From an uncultured Aquimarina sp. (GTDB taxonomy: Bacteria; Bacteroidota; Bacteroidia; Flavobacteriales; Flavobacteriaceae), in the NCBI GenBank assembly GCA_947500845.1, contig CANMTP010000011.1, positions 53,849 to 117,848 of the forward strand: a DNA stretch of 64,000 nucleotides. The letters are read 5' to 3'. Shown here in pieces: positions 9,105-16,491 of this stretch; the stretch's first letter is position 1; each line of letters opens with the position of its first letter. The notes beneath the pieces were generated by a model. The model did no database searches. It saw nothing but the letters and a program-made list of their open reading frames with translations, and was not told the origin of the DNA. Made by a program: the position numbers and the translations under genes.

Positions 9105-9476
9105 ATGAATAAATACTTTAAAAAAAGGTTTTTTCTAATTATATTCTTAATAGGAGTTATCGCTGCAAGTAATTATTATTCAACATACATAAACATTTTT
9201 ACTGACGGGCTTTTTAAGACTTATTATTACGAGTCAGAAAGTGGAAATTTTCAATTTACGGCAATGCCCTCTAAAGGAAGAGGAATTGATACCATGAAAA
9301 GACAGTATCAAAAATTTCTTCAAGAAAATGATGATTTAAAAGAAGAAAAGATATATCGAACCTTCAAGATTAATGTCTTTAAATTTTGGAATTGATACAC
9401 ATACTCCTCTTCTGAACTTTATAAGTTCTCATATAGGAAAAGAATAATCCTTGAAGAAGAAAGGAAGATGTTATAA
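9105..9476 (+). pseudogene. Small membrane-anchored protein interrupted by an in-frame TGA; possible former immunity gene
   Basis: The frame begins MNKYFKKRFFLIIFLIGVIAAS, one N-terminal membrane segment, and stops at a TGA at 9393-9395 after 96 residues (ending FKINVFKFWN). In the same frame the sequence reads on for 26 more codons (YTYSSSELYKFSYRKRIIL...) to TAA at 9474-9476. A TGG-to-TGA change would explain this, since the restored FWNWYTY segment reads naturally. It follows the orphan toxin tail by 57 bp, the position of an immunity gene for that lost toxin, and is closed by a terminator. A functional 96-residue form cannot be excluded. Confidence 0.6.
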
Positions 9477-9483
9477 ATAGATT

Positions 9484-9528
9484 AAACCCTTGCAATTTTT
9501 AGACAAGAAATCAAGGGTTTTTGTTTTT
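9484..9528 (+). terminator. Terminator after the interrupted small gene
   Basis: AAACCCTTG pairs perfectly with CAAGGGTTT across a 19-nt loop, followed by a T-rich tract (TTTTTGTTTTT). It separates the orphan cassette from the second toxin-like gene. Confidence 0.75.
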
Positions 9529-9646
9529 ATGGAATTAAACTTTTTATTTCAATCCTAATTTGACAGTAAGTATCCTCAGATTAATAACAATGCAATTTAT
9601 CCAAACATTGTTATCCTTTAACTTGTATTTACTCAAAAAAAAGAGA

Positions 9647-9682
9647 TGTCCAGTATTATGTTTTACAATAAAATATGGGACA
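9647..9682 (+). promoter_or_regulatory. Dyad TGTCC-N26-GGACA upstream of toxin-like gene 2
   Basis: This is the counterpart of the element at 6199-6234: same length, same terminal pentamers, same TATTATGTT core segment, and the same 73-nt distance from dyad end to start codon. The flanks are only loosely similar to those of copy 1. Confidence 0.5.
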
Positions 9683-9722
9683 TTGCAGCCATTTTTTTAA
9701 TCTAGGTTTACATCAAATAGTC

Positions 9723-10921
9723 AAATATGTTTAATTGAGAATACACAAATCATTATGAAAAACTATTTTAACATTTATGTTATGGTTATTTTAGGTTTTT
9801 GGACCTCATTGTTTTTGACTTCCTGTTCCAAAGATGATCAAATCGAAAAGCTAGAAGAAACGTCCACCGAAAATAATATTAATCAATCTACTATAGCTAG
9901 TACCATCCCTATTAATGAAATCCCTGAAATCCATGAATATTTGGGCCACATCACAAATGGTACATTTGCTTTTGACTTAAATGGATATACGGTAAAAGCA
10001 GCCTCGCAATCTAAGGCTAGCGACTCTATTGGTGCATTACAATTTGAAAACGTAATTAAAGTTACTCAAGGTGAATACAGTAAATATACCTTTAGAGTTA
10101 AGACCGAAAAGTGGAATACATTTAATCTCATTGTTAAAGAACATACCAAAGGGTTATCTCACTTTTTTATCGAGTATAGAGGAGCACTTGTTACAAATTA
10201 CCAAACGGGTAGACAAAGCTTTAGTGGTAAAATCCTTACCTATAATAAATTAGGAATATTATCGGGTAGTGCGGATATTGATAGCGGTCGATCAAAAAAT
10301 GGGTTTGGTGGCTCTGGAGAATGCCCAGATGGCGATCCAAATAATGGAGGATTACCCGGTAACGGAGGTTCTGGTAGTGGTGCTGCTGGACCTGGTAATT
10401 ATGCAGGCACACCAGTTGGTGACTATGGGGGGATGTTCAATTTTTCCGGATTTTTATTATCTCATTTTTCACTTGGAACTGGCGGTGGGGGTATGGGCAC
10501 AATAGCAGATGATTCAAACTCGTCCAATCCTAGTGATGATTCTAATTGTCATGATGCTCCTCTCGTTGTAGGTTTTTTAGATTGTAACAAAAGCTCAACA
10601 GATATTAGAAATGAAGAAAGAGTTTTATTGATTAATTTGAGTAGTACATTTAAGAGTTCAGATTGCCCTGATGATGGCATTGTAGGAGGAAATCTGGATA
10701 ATGCTGCTTACAACGCCTTAGTATATGACTTAAAGCGTATTGCAGGGTTAAGTGAAAGCCAGAAATCATTTTTGATTCAAAACACAAGCCCTGACTTTGT
10801 TTTCAATGCTCTTGACTATTTACATGACGAGAATAATAATGCCGATTCAAAATCTTTTATCAGGCAATTAGTATCAACTCTGCAGTCTAAAGGTCATGCA
10901 AGTATAACTTTACGCCTTATT
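9723..10921 (+). repeat. 1.2-kb near-identical direct repeat, copy 2
   Basis: This is the second copy of the repeat at 6275-7473. Near identity over 1.2 kb beside a diverged upstream region and an unrelated downstream region points to recent duplication or gene conversion limited to the constant part of the gene. Confidence 0.95.
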
Positions 10922-11605
10922 ATTGAAGGAGATATACCTTTTGAAGATAAAATTGTAGATTTTTTAGCAAACAGCCAGTATTCTTTTGAAGCCATTAAAT
11001 TGGCCGATGAACTAGTTAAGGCCAAAAGGAATGGTAGTTTAGTAAGCGATTCTCCATTTGTTAAATATCCAAAGGACAAGGCAGATCAATATAAGAGAGA
11101 TTATCCTGAATTTACTGAGTTTTTAAAGAATGAAATTCCTAAAATAGCAAATAATGATAAAATTATCAATGAAATAAAAGGGATTACAGATGCTCCAATA
11201 GAAACGATCAAAGAAGCTCTACAATGGGGTAAAGGACCCGAAATTGAAATTAAACAATTAGGGGGAGAAGGCGAAAATGAATTATATGGAGTTTATCGAG
11301 GAGCACATGTCCCTGAATTGAGAAATACACTTTTTATAGACATTGATTTAGTTAATGATTTAGAAAATTTGGAGAATAGCATTCAATTTAGAGAAGAAAT
11401 AGGTTTTTTAATTGCAGTTACTATTTTGCATGAATATAATCACCTTGGTGATGCCATCTTTGGCGATCTTTTTTGGGAAGAACTTCATTCTGAAAACCCC
11501 ATAAATGAAAATGAAGCTGGCGCAGTTTTTGAAACAACAATATTTGGAGTTACAGTATGGCGAAGTAATGTTGGACTGGTAATGAGAAATTTCGGAAATT
11601 GGTAA
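9755..11605 (+). CDS. Polymorphic toxin-like lipoprotein with HExxH metallopeptidase-like C-terminal domain
   Basis: The protein has 616 residues. Residues 1-389 (lipobox Cys24, Gly-rich linker, middle domain) are nearly identical to the protein at 6307. The tail from about 390 is different. It begins with helical sequence (VDFLANSQYSFEAIKLADELVKA) and ends in a zincin-like core, VTILHEYNHLGDAI, with HEYNH at 559-563 followed by NENEAGAVFE, which could supply a third ligand. A surface or exported lipoprotein carrying a protease tip fits a polymorphic toxin. The next gene starts about 20 bp downstream and is the candidate immunity gene. Metallopeptidase chemistry is inferred from the motif. 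Confidence 0.75.
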   Translation: MKNYFNIYVMVILGFWTSLFLTSCSKDDQIEKLEETSTENNINQSTIASTIPINEIPEIHEYLGHITNGTFAFDLNGYTVKAASQSKASDSIGALQFENVIKVTQGEYSKYTFRVKTEKWNTFNLIVKEHTKGLSHFFIEYRGALVTNYQTGRQSFSGKILTYNKLGILSGSADIDSGRSKNGFGGSGECPDGDPNNGGLPGNGGSGSGAAGPGNYAGTPVGDYGGMFNFSGFLLSHFSLGTGGGGMGTIADDSNSSNPSDDSNCHDAPLVVGFLDCNKSSTDIRNEERVLLINLSSTFKSSDCPDDGIVGGNLDNAAYNALVYDLKRIAGLSESQKSFLIQNTSPDFVFNALDYLHDENNNADSKSFIRQLVSTLQSKGHASITLRLIIEGDIPFEDKIVDFLANSQYSFEAIKLADELVKAKRNGSLVSDSPFVKYPKDKADQYKRDYPEFTEFLKNEIPKIANNDKIINEIKGITDAPIETIKEALQWGKGPEIEIKQLGGEGENELYGVYRGAHVPELRNTLFIDIDLVNDLENLENSIQFREEIGFLIAVTILHEYNHLGDAIFGDLFWEELHSENPINENEAGAVFETTIFGVTVWRSNVGLVMRNFGNW

Positions 11606-11625
11606 TCTCAAATATTATGACACTT

Positions 11626-12141
11626 ATGAAAAAAGTAATTCTATTTTTAGCAATAACAATAGCGGGAACATGCATTTCTAATGGACAACAAGTAGATTGT
11701 GGTAACACAAAATTATATGATCTCGTTTTTAAAGAAATGAAGTTATATGAAAGAAAAGCCGTAGAGATTCAAATTGGATATGAACCAACGAAATTTGTCA
11801 TTAATTCAATAAAGGGAATGAACATTTTTAATAATGAAGAAATGGAACAATTTAATAATCTACCTGCAGACACAGATTACCTTTCTTGCACTAAGTTTAG
11901 AAGACAAATAGAATTGATATTAGATAACGATCATATAAAGCCTAATGGTAGTTTTACCTGTATTAAATTTTCGAAAATCATATCACTTTCAGAATCCAAA
12001 AAATGCTTACTTAGATATACGGTATCTAAAAATATAAAATATGAAGGTGGAAAGGCTGCTGGTGGTGAAGTCTTATACATTTTTCATAATAAAAACAATA
12101 AATGGGTTTTAACTGATAAAAAGACTATTCTTACTTATTAA
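11626..12141 (+). CDS. Secreted protein, candidate immunity protein (paralogue 1)
   Basis: The chosen start (11626) gives MKKVILFLAITIAGTCISNGQQ, a standard signal peptide; the frame is open from 11599 but that part is not signal-like. The mature protein (~150 residues) opens VDCGNTKLYDLVFKEM and ends YEGGKAAGGEVLYIF...WVLTDKK, a pattern reminiscent of NTF2-like folds. It is clearly paralogous to the next gene (shared LYDLVFKEMKLY, GYEP, ISLSESKK and YEGGKA segments). It lies directly after the metallopeptidase-tipped toxin-like gene, suggesting periplasmic immunity; this is unproven. Confidence 0.7.
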   Translation: MKKVILFLAITIAGTCISNGQQVDCGNTKLYDLVFKEMKLYERKAVEIQIGYEPTKFVINSIKGMNIFNNEEMEQFNNLPADTDYLSCTKFRRQIELILDNDHIKPNGSFTCIKFSKIISLSESKKCLLRYTVSKNIKYEGGKAAGGEVLYIFHNKNNKWVLTDKKTILTY

Positions 12142-12307
12142 GTGGAACAGTCATCATATAAAAAATGAGGCTCGGAAGTATAATTTAAAAAGGAACTTGA
12201 TTTTCATAGAGTAGCATTTTGTTTCTTTAGAAATATTCGTTGAACATAAAGTGGAGTAATACTTAATTGAAATTAAACACAAATTACTTATTGTTCTGAA
12301 TAATCTT

Positions 12308-12841
12308 ATGGAGAGTATAAAAACTTTTATTTTTGGTTTATTTTTAATAATCGTAATTTTTAATAGTTTTATTTCTAAGGGGCAAGAAAATAATTGTGTC
12401 GATACACATCTTTATAAAGCTGTTTTAAAGGAGTTAAACCTATATGATAAGAAGGCAGCCGATATCGAATTTGGATATAAACCAGATAAATCGGTAATTA
12501 ATATTATTGATAAATTAAGGATTTTCGATGAAAAAGAAATGAGTGCGATTAAAGGCTTTTCTAGCAAGGAAATAAATTATTCAACCTGTGATAGTCTAAA
12601 TAAGGAAATAAAATTAATATTAGATCCAAATAAGATTCGAAAAAATGGAAGTTATATTAAATATATATTTTCTGATGTAATATCTATTTCGGAATCTAAG
12701 AAATTTATTTTAATGTTCAACCTCATTAAAAACAAGAAATACGAAGGAGGAAAAGCGATTGGAGGAGAAATTATGTATATATTCAATTTTAATGGCAAAG
12801 AATGGATTTTAACCGATAAGAAAATGGTTTCTATGTACTAG
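12308..12841 (+). CDS. Secreted protein, paralogue 2 of the candidate immunity protein
   Basis: The 177-residue protein has a signal peptide ending near FISKGQ and a mature domain similar along its whole length to the protein at 11626 (CVDTHLYKAVLKELNLYDKKA, GYKPDKSVIN, ISISESKK, YEGGKAIGGEIMYIF, WILTDKK). The two genes are 166 bp apart and diverged enough to be an old tandem duplication. Duplicated, diverging immunity genes are common beside polymorphic toxins and protect against variants. A terminator follows. Confidence 0.7.
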   Translation: MESIKTFIFGLFLIIVIFNSFISKGQENNCVDTHLYKAVLKELNLYDKKAADIEFGYKPDKSVINIIDKLRIFDEKEMSAIKGFSSKEINYSTCDSLNKEIKLILDPNKIRKNGSYIKYIFSDVISISESKKFILMFNLIKNKKYEGGKAIGGEIMYIFNFNGKEWILTDKKMVSMY

Positions 12842-12858
12842 TTTGATTAATCAATAAT

Positions 12859-12895
12859 ATTCCAAGCTTCTTTCATAGAGGCTTGGAATTTTAGT
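12859..12895 (+). terminator. Terminator after the paralogue pair
   Basis: ATTCCAAGC pairs perfectly with GCTTGGAAT (loop 13 nt), followed by TTTTAGTTTATT, 18 bp after the stop codon. Confidence 0.75.
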
Positions 12896-13020
12896 TTATT
12901 GATGTTTTAATCTTCATGGTAAACCTAGTTCAAGTAATAAATTACATCTTGATAACTTTCGGGTGTCATCCGAACATCCTGTAAATTAATTTTTTTAACA
13001 AAATCAAAGAGGACTTATTT

Positions 13021-13905
13021 ATGGTTATGGATAAAAATAGAGGGGGTATAAAAACTTTTATAGTTAGTTTATTTTTATTGATAATAGCGCAAACTATTAT
13101 AGCTCAGAAAAAAGCAAAAGCTTTTGATATTTATCGGGAAAAGGTTGAAGACGGATATAGAATCTATGCAGATAATAATTCATTTTTCCCTATATCCGGT
13201 AAGATAAAATTTAAAAAGTATAAGAATTTAAATTTTACTAATAAAAAAGAAGAGTGGTATGTTGTTCCTGCAAATACGAAGAGAAAGTTATTGACAGAGC
13301 TAAAAGTTATCGATAACACCAAGCCATTTTATCTCCATATCGGAAGATATGCTCGTTATGGTGATTATTATCAAAAAGAATATGATAAAAATTTTGAGTA
13401 TCATCTACCCTTTGAAAATAATTCCACTTACTATGTACTACAAGGATACAACGGTTCTTTTTCACATCGAGGCATTAATGCTATTGATTTTAGAATGCCG
13501 GAAGGAACAAAAGTATATGCGGCAAGAGGGGGTAGAGTAATAAGAATAAAAGAAGATAGCAATATATTTTGTCCCAACCAATCTTGCTCAAAATATGCAA
13601 ACTATATCATGATTTACCATTTCGACGGTACTATAGGAGAGTACCATCATATTCAAAAAAATGGAGTCGTCGTAGATGAAGGGGATGTGATAACTATAGG
13701 ACAACATATAGGTTATAGCGGCAATACAGGTTTCTCAACCGAGCCCCATCTACATTTTCAAGTTTCTTTATATGGATTCTTTGGAAAGTACTCAACCTTG
13801 AAGACAAAGTTTTTGGTACATCAAAATAAACCAGCAATATATTTAAGTAAAGATAAAGGGTATACGAACTATTTTAAATCTCACAACTTCCAATCCTATA
13901 AATAG
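13021..13905 (+). CDS. M23 family metallopeptidase (LytM-like endopeptidase domain)
   Basis: The protein has 294 residues with an N-terminal hydrophobic segment (IKTFIVSLFLLIIAQTIIAQ) acting as signal or anchor, a beta-rich spacer, and a C-terminal M23 domain. Zinc ligands are visible as H149 and D156 (HRGINAIDF) and the final PHLHF motif (H243, H245), with H209/H210 available as catalytic histidines. Such enzymes cut peptidoglycan peptide cross-links. It stands alone after the toxin-like island and converges on guaB. ATG 13021 and ATG 13027 are both possible starts. Confidence 0.88.
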   Translation: MVMDKNRGGIKTFIVSLFLLIIAQTIIAQKKAKAFDIYREKVEDGYRIYADNNSFFPISGKIKFKKYKNLNFTNKKEEWYVVPANTKRKLLTELKVIDNTKPFYLHIGRYARYGDYYQKEYDKNFEYHLPFENNSTYYVLQGYNGSFSHRGINAIDFRMPEGTKVYAARGGRVIRIKEDSNIFCPNQSCSKYANYIMIYHFDGTIGEYHHIQKNGVVVDEGDVITIGQHIGYSGNTGFSTEPHLHFQVSLYGFFGKYSTLKTKFLVHQNKPAIYLSKDKGYTNYFKSHNFQSYK

Positions 13906-14010
13906 CTTATACAAGTCTACACAGAAAATAAATTGTATTTGGTTTAATGAATTTATATTCTATGTGAGCCTAGTTAATGCTCCAAGTCTAAATAAGGCAA
14001 ATGGAAAAAA

Positions 14011-15486
14011 TTACCTTCTACTATAATTTGGAGACTCTTTTATAATTGTTACATCGTGAGGATGACTCTCATGAATCCCGCTTGCTGTAATCTTTACAAA
14101 GCGTCCTGTTTTTTGAAGCGTATTGATATCTTTTGCTCCGCAGTATCCCATACCCGCTCTTAGACCACCAATAAACTGATGAATACTCTCTATCAAGTCT
14201 CCTTTATAGGCAACTCGACCAACAATTCCTTCTGGAACCAGTTTTTTGATGTCATCCTCTACATCCTGGAAATATCGATCTTTAGATCCTTTTTTCATTG
14301 CTTCAACAGATCCCATACCACGATACGTTTTATACTTTCTTCCCTCATAGATAACCGTTTCGCCAGGAGATTCTTTAGTACCCGCCAAGAGAGAACCTAA
14401 CATTACAGTATCTGCTCCGGCAGCAATTGCTTTTGGTATATCACCTGTGTATCTAATTCCTCCATCAGCAATTACAGGAACCCCGGATCCTTTGATTGCA
14501 TTAGCAACCTCTAGAACCGCAGAAAACTGAGGGAATCCAACACCCGCTACCACCCTGGTAGTACAAATAGATCCCGGACCAATTCCAACTTTTACAGCAT
14601 CTGCTCCTGCTTCTACTAAGTATTTTGCAGCTTCGCCAGTAGCAATATTACCCACTATAACTTCTAAGTTAGGAAACTTTGCCTTCACTTGTTTTAAAAC
14701 AGTTACAACACCCTTGGTATGCCCGTGTGCAGTATCAATAACAACGGCATCAACACCAGATTTCACTAAAGCTTCCGCACGTTCTACTGCATCCCCTGTC
14801 ACTCCTATTGCAGCGGCAACTCTCAAGCGACCAAGCTTATCTTTATTTGCCATTGGCTTTAAAGTAAGCTTAGTAATATCTCTAAATGTAATTAATCCAA
14901 CTAACGTATTTTCTTTATCGACAACAGGAAGTTTTTCAATTTTATTATTTTGAAGAATAACTTCAGCCTGTTGCAATGACGTTCCTTCACCAACTGTAAC
15001 CAGGTTCTTGCTTGTCATTACCTCTGATATTGCTCGATCATCATTTTTTTCGAAACGCAGATCCCTATTGGTTACAATACCTATCAGTTTATGATTATCA
15101 TCAACAATAGGAATACCACCAATGCTATGTTCTCGCATGTTATTCTTAGCATCAATTACTTTGGCATCTCTTGGTAACGTAACCGGATCGATAATCATTC
15201 CACTTTCAGCACGTTTTACTTTACGTACTTTTATGGCCTGTTCCTCTATGGTCATGTTCTTATGTAATACACCTATACCACCTTCTTGTGCCATCGCGAT
15301 AGCCATACGACTCTCTGTAACTGTATCCATAGCTGCAGAAACAATTGGAACATTAAGTGTAATATTTTTTGTGAATTTTGTCTGAATGCTTACCTCGCGA
15401 GGTAGTACTTCAGAAAATGCGGGAACTAAAAGTACGTCGTCATAGGTAAGACCTTCTCCAACGATTTTGGAATCATGTGCTATCAT
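14011..15486 (-). CDS. guaB: Inosine-5'-monophosphate dehydrogenase
   Basis: The protein has 491 residues, the standard length. It oxidises IMP to XMP with NAD+, the committing step of GMP synthesis in the cytoplasm. Visible features are the N-terminal TIM-barrel part ([16 protein letters not shown]), a CBS pair at about 95-205 ([21 protein letters not shown]), the active-site loop GSICTTR with catalytic Cys308, the phosphate site [12 protein letters not shown], and the YRGMGS flap segment. A TATATTTG box and a perfect 19-bp palindrome lie between promoter and start codon. It is convergent with the M23 gene and divergent from the 111-residue ORF. Confidence 0.98.
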   Translation of the reverse strand: MIAHDSKIVGEGLTYDDVLLVPAFSEVLPREVSIQTKFTKNITLNVPIVSAAMDTVTESRMAIAMAQEGGIGVLHKNMTIEEQAIKVRKVKRAESGMIIDPVTLPRDAKVIDAKNNMREHSIGGIPIVDDNHKLIGIVTNRDLRFEKNDDRAISEVMTSKNLVTVGEGTSLQQAEVILQNNKIEKLPVVDKENTLVGLITFRDITKLTLKPMANKDKLGRLRVAAAIGVTGDAVERAEALVKSGVDAVVIDTAHGHTKGVVTVLKQVKAKFPNLEVIVGNIATGEAAKYLVEAGADAVKVGIGPGSICTTRVVAGVGFPQFSAVLEVANAIKGSGVPVIADGGIRYTGDIPKAIAAGADTVMLGSLLAGTKESPGETVIYEGRKYKTYRGMGSVEAMKKGSKDRYFQDVEDDIKKLVPEGIVGRVAYKGDLIESIHQFIGGLRAGMGYCGAKDINTLQKTGRFVKITASGIHESHPHDVTIIKESPNYSRR

Positions 15487-15487
15487 T

Positions 15488-15506
15488 GCAATTAAAATTT
15501 AATTGC
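15488..15506. promoter_or_regulatory. Perfect palindrome in the guaB leader
   Basis: Nine-bp arms (GCAATTAAA and TTTAATTGC) flank one central base. The palindrome ends 2 bp before the guaB start codon and starts 3 bp after its -7 box, so it is either an operator or a small 5'-UTR hairpin that would hide the start region. Confidence 0.5.
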
Positions 15507-15509
15507 GTG

Positions 15510-15517
15510 CAAATATA
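15510..15517 (-). promoter_or_regulatory. guaB -7 promoter box
   Basis: TATATTTG on the minus strand, 23 bp before the guaB ATG, matches TAnnTTTG. I could not identify a convincing -33 TTG. Confidence 0.55.
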
Positions 15518-15657
15518 CGTCTTTTTTGAGGAATATTGAGATGTTATCATTTTTTTTAAGCATACAATCAAATTGCCTGAAAAAACTAAAACTTAAAAGG
15601 GAAATACCCCTATTCAATTTCCGTGTTTTCCCTCTACCCTATCACTTTAATGAATAG

Positions 15658-15665
15658 TACATTTG
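15658..15665 (+). promoter_or_regulatory. -7 promoter box before the 111-residue ORF
   Basis: TACATTTG matches TAnnTTTG and lies 44 bp before the ATG at 15710. The -33 side is poor. Confidence 0.45.
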
Positions 15666-15709
15666 ACAAAACAAACTACAACGCTAACTCATATTAAAAT
15701 TTAAGCAAC

Positions 15710-16045
15710 ATGATTGTTTCTCAAAAAATAGAAAGTTATAGTATTCAAATTGTTAGTAATTATACTGGTGGAGGTGGATATCAGATGGGATTTGTGCATT
15801 TATATGGAGACAACTTAAAATATTTAGGATATCTAGGCATAATCAAAAATGGGCAATCATTACCACAAAACAGACAGGATGCTCGTGGAGTTTTGCATAT
15901 TTATTATCATGAAACCGAATTACAATCCATTCTTGATACCCTTAGAAATGAAACCTTTGTGTCTCTTGAATTTAATCCCAGTTCTAAATGGGCTTCAATC
16001 AGTACGAGCAAAGAACATGCAGGCAATGGGGAGCTTGCTGCATAA
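15710..16045 (+). CDS. Hypothetical protein
   Basis: The 111-residue protein has no signal peptide or membrane segment. It opens MIVSQKIESYSIQIVSNYTGGGGYQMGFVHLYG and ends with a tail containing HAGNGELAA. The pattern of short strands suggests a small beta protein; I do not recognise the family. A -7 box lies upstream and a structured RNA-like element begins 8 bp after the stop codon. Confidence 0.65.
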   Translation: MIVSQKIESYSIQIVSNYTGGGGYQMGFVHLYGDNLKYLGYLGIIKNGQSLPQNRQDARGVLHIYYHETELQSILDTLRNETFVSLEFNPSSKWASISTSKEHAGNGELAA

Positions 16046-16052
16046 TGCTTAT

Positions 16053-16220
16053 CAAAAGATCTAAAAAGACAAGTGTTACTGTTACTCTCGTTTAGTACAT
16101 GGGCCAGCTGGAAAAGAGAGTATGAAAAATAATACTTGTGAAAATGTAATTGGTTCACAATTCAGCAACAGTGGAAGTGCGCTAAATCAATAGTAGCCTT
16201 AGTCTCTTTAGATCTTTTTG
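16053..16220 (+). ncRNA. Putative structured RNA element, copy A
   Basis: A long closing stem (16053-16070 with 16202-16220, built on AAAGATCTAAA/TTTAGATCTTT) encloses GGCCAG (16102), a stem TTTAG/CTAAA, a perfect 7-bp hairpin TTGTGAA/TTCACAA, and the 15-mer CAACAGTGGAAGTGC (16166-16180). Copy B at 19372-19546 has the same order, an identical 15-mer and nearly the same GGCCAG-to-15-mer spacing (64 against 63 nt), with different stem sequences that still pair. This is a covariation-like signature of a conserved RNA. No promoter is identified; strand is assumed from flanking genes. Confidence 0.55.
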
Positions 16221-16491
16221 ATGTTTACGTTACTTAGAAGTTTCTAGTCACGAAAATTCAATTGGTAGAGGTGCAGAATTCATCCAGCACTTAGTATCTC
16301 TTTTATAATTAAGCCCGTTCGAACTAAAAATATCTACAATAAAGGTTTTTCTTACATTCAATTCCTCAAACAGCGTTTGTTTAACGTCATTGAGCTATAT
16401 TTCTTTCCCGAATAGCTAATTTCTTTTCAAAAAGAAACTGATTCTCATACTTTTAGAATAACAAAACCTAACATAATAAAGAAATTACCCC
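16221..16491. other. Intergenic region with nothing recognised
   Basis: The 271 bp between the RNA-like element and the crystallin-repeat protein have no open frame, TAnnTTTG box or repeat that I can support. Confidence 0.5.

Noticed and set aside
14179..15385. Several plus-strand ORFs inside guaB
   Set aside because: They are antisense shadows of a strongly conserved gene, with no supporting start context.
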